In this document: in pieces, positions 1 to 5,110 of the stretch
Layout: each line of letters starts with the position of its first letter
How positions within the stretch are numbered: the first letter of the stretch is position 1
Assembly (NCBI GenBank): GCA_034666465.1
Contig: JAXDLT010000208.1
Location: forward strand, 1 to 7,365
Length of the DNA stretch: 7,365 bases
Source: CF-96 sp028287605
Lineage (GTDB): Bacteria; Chloroflexota; Dormibacteria; Aeolococcales; Aeolococcaceae
Reading direction: 5' to 3'
Program-made: the position numbers and the translations under genes
Notes under the pieces: generated by a model
Seen by the model: only the letters and a program-made list of their open reading frames with translations
Database searches by the model: none
Told to the model about the DNA's origin: nothing

Positions 1-170
1 GGCGGAGCGAGGCCGCGTCCCCGGCCGGGCTGGTCACCGTCCCGGGCATGGCCCACCCGCTCACCGACGAGCCAGGGATCGAGCCCGCGCCGCAGAGCCC
101 GCAGGCGGCGGTGGTCGACGGTCTGGCGGTGCGGTGGTTCCAGCGATATCTGAGCCTTCCGGCCAGCTGA
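1..170 (+). CDS. alpha/beta hydrolase (dienelactone-hydrolase-like), C-terminal fragment
   Basis: The frame beginning at base 3 is open to a TGA at 168-170 and gives a 55-residue C-terminus; the start lies outside the window. Third positions are almost all G or C. The tail holds GMAHPLTDEPG followed about 25 residues later by a DGLAVRWFQRYL-like helix. This resembles the end of alpha/beta hydrolases, where the His of a G-M-A-H segment is the catalytic-triad His and an amphipathic W-F-x-R-x-L helix closes the domain. Substrate and reaction cannot be told from this fragment. It ends 1 nt from the stop of the minus-strand gene that follows, so the two genes converge tail to tail. It is probably a neighbour unrelated to the RiPP genes. 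Other alpha/beta hydrolase subfamilies are equally possible. Confidence 0.6.
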   Translation, partial: RSEAASPAGLVTVPGMAHPLTDEPGIEPAPQSPQAAVVDGLAVRWFQRYLSLPAS

Positions 171-171
171 G

Positions 172-486
172 TCAGCCCGCCGGAGATGGCCCGCCGGCGT
201 CAGCGGATTCCGGTGCCCTCGGCGGCCGCGGGAGGGCGGCCCAGAGGAAGTGCTCGTGACAGGTGGTGAGCGGCTGGTCGCCGGCGCACGCCGGGCAGCG
301 CTCGCGCTCGCAGCAGAGGTGGTGGGCATGACCGGGACTGGTGCCGCAGTCCGGGCACAGACGGCGTCCGGTCCATGTGAGACGCCAGTACCGGGTGCGC
401 GGGCGCGCGTGAATGGGAAGCAGGATGCTCTCGACGGTGCAGGGCGCTCTCCAGGCGGTGTCGTGGTCGCAGACTGGACAGTTCAT
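172..486 (-). CDS. small Cys-rich zinc-ribbon-like protein
   Basis: A 104-residue protein with ten cysteines and several His, arranged as pairs: C3-x2-C6, C16, C44-x2-C47, H55-H56, C58-C59, C64-x2-C67 and C76-H77-x-H79. CxxC pairs separated by about 40 residues are typical of zinc-ribbon or zinc-finger folds, so one or two structural Zn sites are likely. The tail (residues 82-104) is Pro/Ala/Gly-rich and probably disordered. There is no signal peptide or membrane segment. No Shine-Dalgarno sequence precedes the ATG at 486: the upstream bases are pyrimidine-rich on this strand. It may be read from a nearby promoter or coupled to the small ORFs upstream (579-793). I do not recognise the family; DNA or protein binding is a reasonable guess only. 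Similar small zinc proteins are common among accessory genes of actinomycetes. Confidence 0.55.
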   Translation of the reverse strand: MNCPVCDHDTAWRAPCTVESILLPIHARPRTRYWRLTWTGRRLCPDCGTSPGHAHHLCCERERCPACAGDQPLTTCHEHFLWAALPRPPRAPESADAGGPSPAG

Positions 487-502
487 GATGATGAGAGGAG
501 GT

Positions 503-565
503 GGCCCGCTCCCTGTGAGGACGACGTCGGTGACTCGACTCCGAGAAGGCGAAGGGGAGCGGGCC
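503..565. repeat. perfect 11-bp inverted repeat (hairpin) in the gap between small genes
   Basis: GGCCCGCTCCC at 503-513 is exactly complementary to GGGAGCGGGCC at 555-565, with a 41-nt loop region. The loop contains a further 8-bp palindrome, CGACGTCG, at 522-529. It lies between the 38-aa ORF (ending at 579) and the zinc-ribbon gene (starting at 486) on the minus strand. It could act as a terminator or attenuator for the small-ORF transcript, or as a structured RNA element. No T-tract follows either arm, so a classical intrinsic terminator is not proven. Confidence 0.55.
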
Positions 566-578
566 GCGTGTCTGTCAA

Positions 579-695
579 TCAGTGCCGGTTGGCTCGACGG
601 TGCAGCTCCTTCCTGCGACGTCTCAGCTCGCGTTTGGCCTCGCGGCGCTGTCGCCGTTCCTCGGCGGCGATGGCACGAAGGAGCTTGGTCTTCAT
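579..695 (-). CDS. 38-aa highly basic small protein
   Basis: The ORF begins MKTKLLRAIAAEERR and continues as an Arg/Lys/Glu-rich run to a C-terminal RRANRH. About two thirds of its residues are charged with a strong positive net charge, and it should form a single amphipathic helix. Its ATG overlaps the TGA of the 33-aa ORF upstream in the pattern ATGA, which implies translational coupling. That overlap is the main reason to believe both. No good Shine-Dalgarno sequence is seen for this ORF alone. Function is not recognised: an RNA- or DNA-binding small protein, or a charged RiPP-like substrate comparable in style to the 46-aa peptide at 6295-6435, are options. It has no Asp and no Cys. Confidence 0.4.
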   Translation of the reverse strand: MKTKLLRAIAAEERRQRREAKRELRRRRKELHRRANRH

Positions 696-793
696 TTTGC
701 GGTCAGGGCCTCCCACAAAGCTGGGGTCACACCGGCCGCGCAGTCTAGGAGTGGCGAGGCGGGATGCGCTGGGATGGTCGCCGTGTCGCTCAT
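692..793 (-). CDS. 33-aa small ORF, possible peptide or antitoxin-like partner
   Basis: The proposed ATG at 793 opens a 33-residue ORF (MSDTATIPAHPASPLL ... WEALTAK) ending in a TGA that overlaps the ATG of the 38-aa ORF. About 24 of 33 codons end in G or C. The same frame is open further upstream, but that stretch is the antisense of the radical SAM gene, so 793 is the first start clear of it. A weak purine run (AAAGAA) is the only ribosome-binding candidate. It is transcribed away from the rSAM operon, so the 137-bp gap 794-930 would be a divergent promoter region. No family is recognised. It contains one Asp and one Cys (LLDCAAG) near its middle and one Trp near its end, so a peptide-substrate role cannot be excluded. 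Confidence 0.35.
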   Translation of the reverse strand: MSDTATIPAHPASPLLDCAAGVTPALWEALTAK

Positions 794-850
794 CTGCGCG
801 ATTCTTTGTGTACCGAAAGGAAGCAGAGTGCGGAGCGACGCACACCAGAC

Positions 851-872
851 GGTCAGATGGCCCTTGCTGACC
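851..872. promoter_or_regulatory. candidate operator: GGTCAG-N10-CTGACC
   Basis: Perfect 6-bp arms GGTCAG (851-856) and CTGACC (867-872) with a 10-nt spacer, so the arm centres lie about one and a half helical turns apart. The site is in the divergent gap between the minus-strand small ORFs and the rSAM operon, about 47 bp upstream of the likely -10 box. A dimeric HTH protein such as the one encoded at 3221-4444 could bind there. This rests on symmetry and position only. Confidence 0.25.
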
Positions 873-918
873 ACTTCCGGAGACTGCCGCTTTGTCGAAC
901 CACGGACAACCCGTCGGG

Positions 919-930
919 TACGATCGACTT
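919..930 (+). promoter_or_regulatory. probable -10 element (TACGAT) of the rSAM operon
   Basis: TACGAT at 919-924 fits the actinobacterial TANNNT -10 consensus. Transcription would start about seven bases downstream, at or next to a GTG at 931, the geometry typical of leaderless actinomycete mRNAs. TTGTCG at 892-897 resembles a -35 box, but its 21-nt spacing is longer than usual, so the -35 is uncertain. The promoter would serve the short ORFs at 931-1049, the rSAM gene and PIMT 1. Confidence 0.35.
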
Positions 931-1002
931 GTGGAGATCCATGCGCTACTATGCCGCTCCGCTTCTTGGATTTCCGGCGGGGGCGTTCGATGCCCATGGT
1001 GA
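931..1002 (+). CDS. candidate leaderless 23-aa peptide, alternative rSAM substrate
   Basis: A GTG placed six bases after the TACGAT -10 box opens a 23-codon ORF ending in TGA at 1000-1002. The peptide has two Cys and two Trp, with the C-terminal part ISGGGVRCPW. Small peptides with Gly-rich, Cys/Trp-containing tails are plausible radical SAM substrates. Against it, only about 14 of 23 codons end in G or C, weaker than the overlapping ORF at 951-1049, and it does not reach the rSAM gene. It is listed because its promoter geometry is ideal for leaderless translation; the two overlapping ORFs cannot be separated by eye. Confidence 0.2.
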   Translation: MEIHALLCRSASWISGGGVRCPW

Positions 1003-1049
1003 AGGATATGACTGGGCTGAATCCGCCGCGGAGCGCGGGAGGTTGCTGA
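951..1049 (+). CDS. candidate 32-aa precursor peptide directly upstream of the rSAM gene
   Basis: The ORF starts MPLRFLDFRRGRSMP and ends NPPRSAGGC, with its TGA at 1047-1049 sharing one base with the rSAM start (TGATG), so the two would be translationally coupled. Most of its codons end in G or C, clearly better than the other two frames over the same bases. The N-terminal half is basic with an FLDF segment, and the C-terminus has Asp19, Asn24, Pro-Pro and a terminal Gly-Gly-Cys. Size, position and coupling fit a RiPP precursor for the rSAM and PIMT enzymes. The ATG at 951 lacks a well-spaced Shine-Dalgarno (GGAG lies 14 nt upstream), and internal ATGs at 990 and 996 are possible starts. It could instead be only a leader ORF. 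No precursor family is recognised. Confidence 0.35.
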   Translation: MPLRFLDFRRGRSMPMVKDMTGLNPPRSAGGC

Positions 1050-1969
1050 TGCGTACGGGAAAGAGTCTGGCGCCGGTGGGCGGCCCAACTGGTGTGTCTC
1101 GCGCCACTGACGGCAGGTTGTCCTTTCTCTGGCTGGAGATCACCGGCAGGTGCCAGCTTGCCTGCCGGCACTGCTATGCGGAGAGCGGGCCGCGCGGCAC
1201 GCACGGCAGCATGACCACATCGGAGTGGATGCGAGTGATCGACGAGGCGGGCGATCTCGGCGCCCTGACCGCGCTCTTCATCGGCGGCGAACCGACGCTG
1301 CACCCTGATCTGCCCGCATTGATCGGTCACGCGCTGGGAGAGGGGATGCAGGTGGAGGTCTTCTCGAACCTCGTGCACGTTGCGGAGCATCTCTGGCGGA
1401 TCCTCGAATCGCCCGGCGTCAGACTGGCGACGAGCTACTACTCTCCCGACGCGAAGGAGCACGATGCCGTCACTGGGCGCCGGAGCCACGACCGGACGCT
1501 GGCCAACATCCGGGAGGCGCTCCGCCGCGGGATTCCCGTGCGCGCTGGGATCGTGGCGATGCGAGACGATCAGCGGGTCCGCGATGCCGCGAGAGAGCTG
1601 GCGGAGCTGGGCGTTGCTGATGTGAATGTCGACCGGGTTCGAGAGGTCGGTCGCGGGGTGCGTCATCAGCAGCCCGGTCTCGAGCAACTGTGCGGGGCCT
1701 GCGCGGGCGACAAGCTGGCGGTGTCGTCCACCGGCGACGTGTGGCCCTGCGTCTTCGCTCGGTGGCTGGTGCTCGGGAACGTCCAACGCTCATCGCTCGC
1801 AGACATCCACGGGGGCCAGGTAGCGAGCTCGGTCCGGGCTACCATGTCCGCAGCCTTTGCCGCGCGTGGGGTCGAGGGTCCACGGGCATGTGGACCGGAC
1901 GATGGCAGCCCGGGCCCAGGACCATGCGACCCACACTACAATTGCCCTCCGTTCAAGCCAAGGTCATGA
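1049..1969 (+). CDS. radical SAM enzyme with SPASM-like C-terminal domain (putative RiPP maturase)
   Basis: The 306-residue product has the radical SAM cluster motif C35-x3-C39-x2-C42-Y inside the phrase EITGRCQLACRHCYAESGP, which binds the [4Fe-4S] cluster used to cleave S-adenosylmethionine. GGEP at 79-82 is the SAM-contacting motif. The C-terminal third has C215-x2-C218-x10-G-x4-C234, the opening pattern of SPASM domains, then C281, C293 and C299, so at least one auxiliary Fe-S cluster is expected. Such enzymes form C-C or C-S crosslinks or epimerise residues in peptides. The start at 1049 is chosen because GGGAGG at 1037-1042 lies six bases upstream; the frame remains open upstream (ATGs at 857 and 941), so an N-terminal extension is not excluded. 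Its last four bases overlap the methyltransferase start (ATGA), which ties the two enzymes to one pathway. The exact modification is unknown. Confidence 0.87.
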   Translation: MRTGKSLAPVGGPTGVSRATDGRLSFLWLEITGRCQLACRHCYAESGPRGTHGSMTTSEWMRVIDEAGDLGALTALFIGGEPTLHPDLPALIGHALGEGMQVEVFSNLVHVAEHLWRILESPGVRLATSYYSPDAKEHDAVTGRRSHDRTLANIREALRRGIPVRAGIVAMRDDQRVRDAARELAELGVADVNVDRVREVGRGVRHQQPGLEQLCGACAGDKLAVSSTGDVWPCVFARWLVLGNVQRSSLADIHGGQVASSVRATMSAAFAARGVEGPRACGPDDGSPGPGPCDPHYNCPPFKPRS

Positions 1970-3141
1970 CGTGTGCTCAACGCGCAGTGGATCTGCGGTC
2001 CCGGCTGGCCGCAAGCCTGGTGGCTATGGGAACCATTCGCTCCGCTGAGTGGCGGCACGTTTTCGAGCGTGTTCCCCGTCATCTGTTCGTTCCTCGCTTC
2101 CACCGCCGTATCGAGAGCCCGGACTATGGAGTGGACGCCTACGAGCTCGTCGATGGCGAGGACCTGGAGCAGCACGACGCATGGCTGGACCACGTGTACG
2201 GCGATCACGCGCTGGTCACCCAGTACAGCTCCCAGCCTCCGCACTCCGCAACCAGCTCGTCCTCACAGCCGACCATCATGGCGCGGATGCTCGAGGCCCT
2301 GGATGTGGCTCCGGGGCAGCGTGTCCTCGAGATCGGCACCGGGACCGGCTACAACGCCGCGCTCCTCTGCGAACGATTGGGATCGGATCACGTCACCACG
2401 GTGGAGGTCGACGCTGATCTGGTGGTGGTCGCACGCGAGCGGCTGACGATCGCTGGCTACACCCCCACCGTCGCGCTCTCCGACGGGTCTGGAGGCTACC
2501 CGTCGGGCGCTCCCTTCGATCGGATCATCGCGACCTGCATGGTCGGACGCGTTCCGAGGGCATGGATCGATCAGACGCGACCCGGCGGTCGCGTGATCAC
2601 GCCGGTGCCGGGGAATCTCGCTCAGCTGTCCCTGATGCCGGACGGATCAGCGGCCGGGCGGTTCCACCCCCTCGGTGTGGGATTCATGGGCATGAGAGGA
2701 GGGGCGCCGGAGAGGCTGACCTGGCCTGGGCTGATGTCACTTGCGAATCAGCGGGGCGAGCGCCGATCCCGACGGCATCCGATCGACATCACCCACGCGG
2801 GAGGTGAGGGGTCCCCGTTCTGGTCATTCGTCCAGCTGCTGGCGATCCCATTCGACGCAGCATTCCCCGCCGGGCCGCGGCTCGGGGGTCTCGTCGACCT
2901 CGGCGATCATTCATGGGTGCGGCTGGAGCTGGAGGGGGATGCGGTGACCCAGGGCGGTCCGCGCCGACTGTGGGACATCATCGAGGATCTGTTCGACCGA
3001 TGGTGCCAGCTCGGCGGGCCGGGCCGGGAACGCTTCGGCCTGACCGTGGGTGTCGACGGCCGCCACACGGTCTGGCTCGACACAGCGGACTCCCGGGACA
3101 GCTGGGAGCTTGCGGGATGGGCGGTTCGCCGCTCCGCCTGA
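1966..3141 (+). CDS. PIMT-like O-methyltransferase 1 (RiPP-associated)
   Basis: The 391-residue product is far longer than housekeeping L-isoaspartyl methyltransferase (about 210-230 aa). The N-terminal half is PIMT-like: RVPRHLFVP at about 35-43, a substrate-loop SSSSQPTIM at 97-105, SAM-binding motif I EIGTGTGYN at 122-130, an acidic motif II (VEVDAD) near 146-151, and PFDRIIAT at 183-190. The C-terminal half carries the region found in RiPP-linked PIMT homologues, GGPRRLWD at 330-337 and RFGLTV at 356-361. Known relatives methylate an Asp side chain of a peptide substrate, and the ester closes to an aspartimide or re-opens to isoaspartate. The start at 1966 is chosen because it overlaps the rSAM stop (ATGA) and places RVPRHLFVP at the usual distance; an open frame further upstream is only the antisense-free shadow of the rSAM gene. 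It probably acts on the rSAM-processed peptide. Confidence 0.9.
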   Translation: MTCAQRAVDLRSRLAASLVAMGTIRSAEWRHVFERVPRHLFVPRFHRRIESPDYGVDAYELVDGEDLEQHDAWLDHVYGDHALVTQYSSQPPHSATSSSSQPTIMARMLEALDVAPGQRVLEIGTGTGYNAALLCERLGSDHVTTVEVDADLVVVARERLTIAGYTPTVALSDGSGGYPSGAPFDRIIATCMVGRVPRAWIDQTRPGGRVITPVPGNLAQLSLMPDGSAAGRFHPLGVGFMGMRGGAPERLTWPGLMSLANQRGERRSRRHPIDITHAGGEGSPFWSFVQLLAIPFDAAFPAGPRLGGLVDLGDHSWVRLELEGDAVTQGGPRRLWDIIEDLFDRWCQLGGPGRERFGLTVGVDGRHTVWLDTADSRDSWELAGWAVRRSA

Positions 3142-3195
3142 GTCACGCGGGCCGGATCTGAACGACAGTCACAGTGGAACCCGCGACAGCGCGTC

Positions 3196-3220
3196 GCTGA
3201 CCCGCTTGCAGGGTCGCAGC
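3196..3220. terminator. possible bidirectional hairpin between convergent genes
   Basis: GACCC (3199-3203) pairs with GGGTC (3211-3215) around a 7-nt loop, and GCT (3196-3198) can add three pairs with AGC (3218-3220) across a 2-nt bulge. It sits in the 79-bp gap between the stop of PIMT 1 (3141) and the stop of the convergent regulator (3221), where a terminator for both is expected. No T-tract follows, as is common in high-GC actinomycetes, so termination is inferred from position and structure. Confidence 0.3.
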
Positions 3221-4444
3221 TCAGTCGAGCACACCCACCCGACCGGCCAGCTCCCGGAGACCGGGACGCCGGCCCCGCTCGCGGCGGAGCATGGCGCCGA
3301 CCATGTCGTGCACCTCGACCCTGCCCCCGCGTATCCACTCCGGCGCCAGACGCTCCGCCTCGATCAGCCACAGGAGCGCATCGGCGTCCTGGGCTCGCAT
3401 CGCGTGAGCCTCCGCGATGCGAACGCGCAGGGCGGCCGGCCGTGACCGCTCGACGCTGTTGAGGTGCGAGGTGTCGATGGCGGCCCCCAGGCGCAGCGCA
3501 TCGGCGAGATCGCCGAGCTCGACCGCACATGCCACGTGGTAGATGGCTGTGCTGGTGGGCCCGAACAGATCGTCGTCACGCCGCACGCGGGGCACCGTCG
3601 CGTCGGCCTGCCGCAGCAGCCGGTGACAGTCGGCCCGGTCGTTGGCCCGGGCCGCCCACCGTGCCGAGTCGAGGAGCAGCGATCCCCAGACCGCCGCCGG
3701 GTCGGGGGACGGCGACGGGACGGCGGGCTGCTCGGCCGCCTCCGCGACCGGCGCCAGGGTGTCGATCGCACCCATGAGCGTGTCCCGCGCCTCCGCCACG
3801 AAGCCGGCATGGGCGTGGACGGTCGCGCGACGGCCGGCCGCGAGCGCGACCGCCACCGGGTCGTCCGCGCGAGCTGCGGCGGCGGAGCAGCGGTCCGCCG
3901 CGACCCACCGCGGGGCCTGCTCCTCGCCGGCCCGCACCAGCGCCAACGTCGTCACGCGGTAGACGTGCGCGAGCAGGGCGTACGCGCTGCTCTCGCGCTC
4001 GGTCCCCTCGTGGACACGCACCGCGGCCTCGGCGTCTCCGATGAGGCGGGCGAGCAGGGGGCCGACCTCCTGGAACCGGCAGAGGCGGTGCAGCCCCTCG
4101 GCCCGCTCGACCCGACGGCGGATGCTGTCGAGGTCGGTGTCCGGCGCATCCGGCAGGCGGGCGGGGTATCGCAGCAGCGCCTCGACCAGGTCCCGCACTC
4201 CGTTGACCCGTCCCCCCGGCCCCGGCACCCGCTTGCGCGGCGTGTCGACCAGCACCGCCAGGTCGACCCCCAGCTCCCTGGCGATGGGAAGGAGGGTGCG
4301 CAGTCCGCCCGTGCGCACCCCTCGCTCGACCTGGGAGAGCCACGACGGGCTCACGCCCGCCCGCCCGGCGAGCACCTCCTGGGTCAGGCCGAGCCGGCGG
4401 CGGTAGGAACGGATGCGGCGGCCGACCGGCCCGCTCTCAGCCAT
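3221..4444 (-). CDS. XRE-family helix-turn-helix regulator with helical (TPR-like) C-terminal domain
   Basis: The 407-residue product starts MAESGPVGRRIRSYRRRLGL. Residues 10-66 form an HTH_XRE domain: the helix TQEVLAGRAG (21-30), then the recognition helix VSPSWLSQVERG (31-42), and ARELGVDLAVLVD closing the domain. A linker rich in Gly and Pro (about 68-80) leads to some 320 residues of Ala/Leu/Arg-rich helices with a spacing that suggests TPR-like repeats, as in actinomycete regulators that bind a peptide or protein signal. It should be a cytoplasmic DNA-binding protein. The ATG at 4444 is the likely start: a TAGCAT -10-like hexamer lies nine bases upstream, so the mRNA may be leaderless or nearly so. 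It lies downstream of the PIMT genes on the same strand and converges on the rSAM operon, so it is the best local candidate to control these clusters. Its first ten codons are duplicated at 6870-6899. Confidence 0.85.
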   Translation of the reverse strand: MAESGPVGRRIRSYRRRLGLTQEVLAGRAGVSPSWLSQVERGVRTGGLRTLLPIARELGVDLAVLVDTPRKRVPGPGGRVNGVRDLVEALLRYPARLPDAPDTDLDSIRRRVERAEGLHRLCRFQEVGPLLARLIGDAEAAVRVHEGTERESSAYALLAHVYRVTTLALVRAGEEQAPRWVAADRCSAAAARADDPVAVALAAGRRATVHAHAGFVAEARDTLMGAIDTLAPVAEAAEQPAVPSPSPDPAAVWGSLLLDSARWAARANDRADCHRLLRQADATVPRVRRDDDLFGPTSTAIYHVACAVELGDLADALRLGAAIDTSHLNSVERSRPAALRVRIAEAHAMRAQDADALLWLIEAERLAPEWIRGGRVEVHDMVGAMLRRERGRRPGLRELAGRVGVLD

Positions 4445-4671
4445 GGTGACGCCATGCTAGCCCCTGGACGTTTGGGGCGGGGAGGCGTCTCGACGGCTTT
4501 CTCGGCAATGCTGGCGCGCGGATGCGTGCCGGTGGTCAGCGGCCGCCCGATGCTCCCGCGTTGGCCACCGGCCTCGGCTGCCACCACGTCCCCTCGGCAC
4601 CGCCGGCCAGGTTCCACCGGCGTCCCGGCTGTGGATCGTCGAGCCAGACGTACTGGCGGCGCCTCGCGGTC
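4415..4671 (-). repeat. direct repeat, left copy (PIMT 3' end - intergenic - regulator 5' end)
   Basis: About 257 bp align with 6870-7129 in the same orientation. I see three single-base indels and scattered substitutions. The copy covers the first ten codons of the regulator, the stem-loop intergenic region and the last 45 or so codons of a PIMT gene. Homology stops abruptly at both ends: at 4415 inside the regulator gene, and at about 4671, where the pseudogene deletion begins. This points to duplication of a PIMT-regulator unit, not to an insertion sequence; no transposase or terminal repeats are seen. Confidence 0.85.
4460..4478. promoter_or_regulatory. conserved stem-loop upstream of the regulator, left copy
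   Basis: GCCCC (4460-4464) pairs with GGGGC (4474-4478) around a 9-nt loop. The matching site at 6915-6934 keeps both arms unchanged although the loop gained one base and has a substitution. It lies between the end of the PIMT pseudogene and the regulator start, overlapping where its promoter should be: the adjacent TAGCAT looks like a -10 box. It may be an operator for autoregulation, or a terminator for the methyltransferase gene. Confidence 0.35.
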
Positions 4672-5019
4672 CGATGGCCGAAGCTCAGCGATCACGGGAT
4701 CGTCGGTCGTCAGCGGGACGTGTGTGCCGCCCCTGCCGGTCAGCGCGACCACCTCGGCGCCGTCGCCGGCCGCGACCCTCCGCGTGTATCCGGCGCACCA
4801 GAAGTCGCTTGCCGGCGGGCCTCCACCAGTCGAGCGTCGACGTCCACGGTGGTCACCTTCGCTGAGCCTCTCGCACAGCAGGGCAGTGTTGTACCCGCTC
4901 CCGGTGCCGATCTCGAGGACCCGGTTGCCGGGCTCTGCGCGGAGCGCTTCGAGCATCTCCGTCATGATCGACGGCATCGACGATGTGCTGCAAGGCTCTG
5001 CTCGCGGATCGTCATCTCC
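4536..5019 (-). pseudogene. PIMT-like methyltransferase pseudogene (frameshifts and internal deletion)
   Basis: Read on the minus strand from about 5019, the segment matches PIMT 2 from its DDNDP ... SSSSMPSIM stretch through EIGTGSGYN (here NRVLEIGTGSGYNTALLCERL). After about 4860 the homology moves to another frame (VTTVDVDARLVEARR), then back near 4800 (AGY ... VAAGDG). The whole middle and the GGPRRLWD region are missing. Near 4671 homology resumes as RRRQYVWLDDPQPGRRWNLAGG and runs to a TGA at 4536. The N-terminal 80 or so residues of a normal PIMT are also absent or unrecognisable. With two frameshifts, most of the C-terminal domain lost and motif I severed from the rest, it cannot make an active enzyme. 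A 253-codon open frame does cross most of it, but its protein is mostly out-of-frame sequence. Confidence 0.85.
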
Positions 5020-5039
5020 GTCGTGTCCAGGCCAACCAT

Positions 5040-5051
5040 GATCACGTGATC
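5040..5051. other. perfect 12-bp palindrome GATCACGTGATC
   Basis: The 12 bases are fully self-complementary with a CACGTG core. They lie in the gap between the stop of PIMT 2 (5111) and the start of recognisable homology in the PIMT pseudogene (5019), where the lost 5' region of that gene would have been. It could be an operator or chance; there is no adjacent -10 or -35 box that I would trust. Confidence 0.3.
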
Positions 5052-5110
5052 GTCGAAGGCGAGGCATCCTCCTTGCACCACCTGTCACACCGTTTGGACT
5101 GCCGATAGCC

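Noticed and set aside
951..1049. FxLD-type lanthipeptide precursor, suggested by the FLDF segment
   Set aside because: The peptide lacks the Ser/Thr/Cys-rich core expected of a lanthipeptide, and no LanB/LanC-type enzyme is present in the window.
692..1786. 364-aa open frame on the minus strand
   Set aside because: Most of it is the antisense of the radical SAM gene, whose motifs are clear. Only its last 33 codons, outside that gene, were kept as a candidate.
1690..1965. N-terminal extension of PIMT 1
   Set aside because: These bases encode the rSAM C-terminus in another frame; the ATGA overlap at 1966 and the PIMT N-terminal motif spacing fix the start there.
3464..5041. 525-aa open frame on the plus strand
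   Set aside because: It is antisense to the XRE regulator and the PIMT pseudogene, shows no domain of its own, and is an artefact of high GC content.
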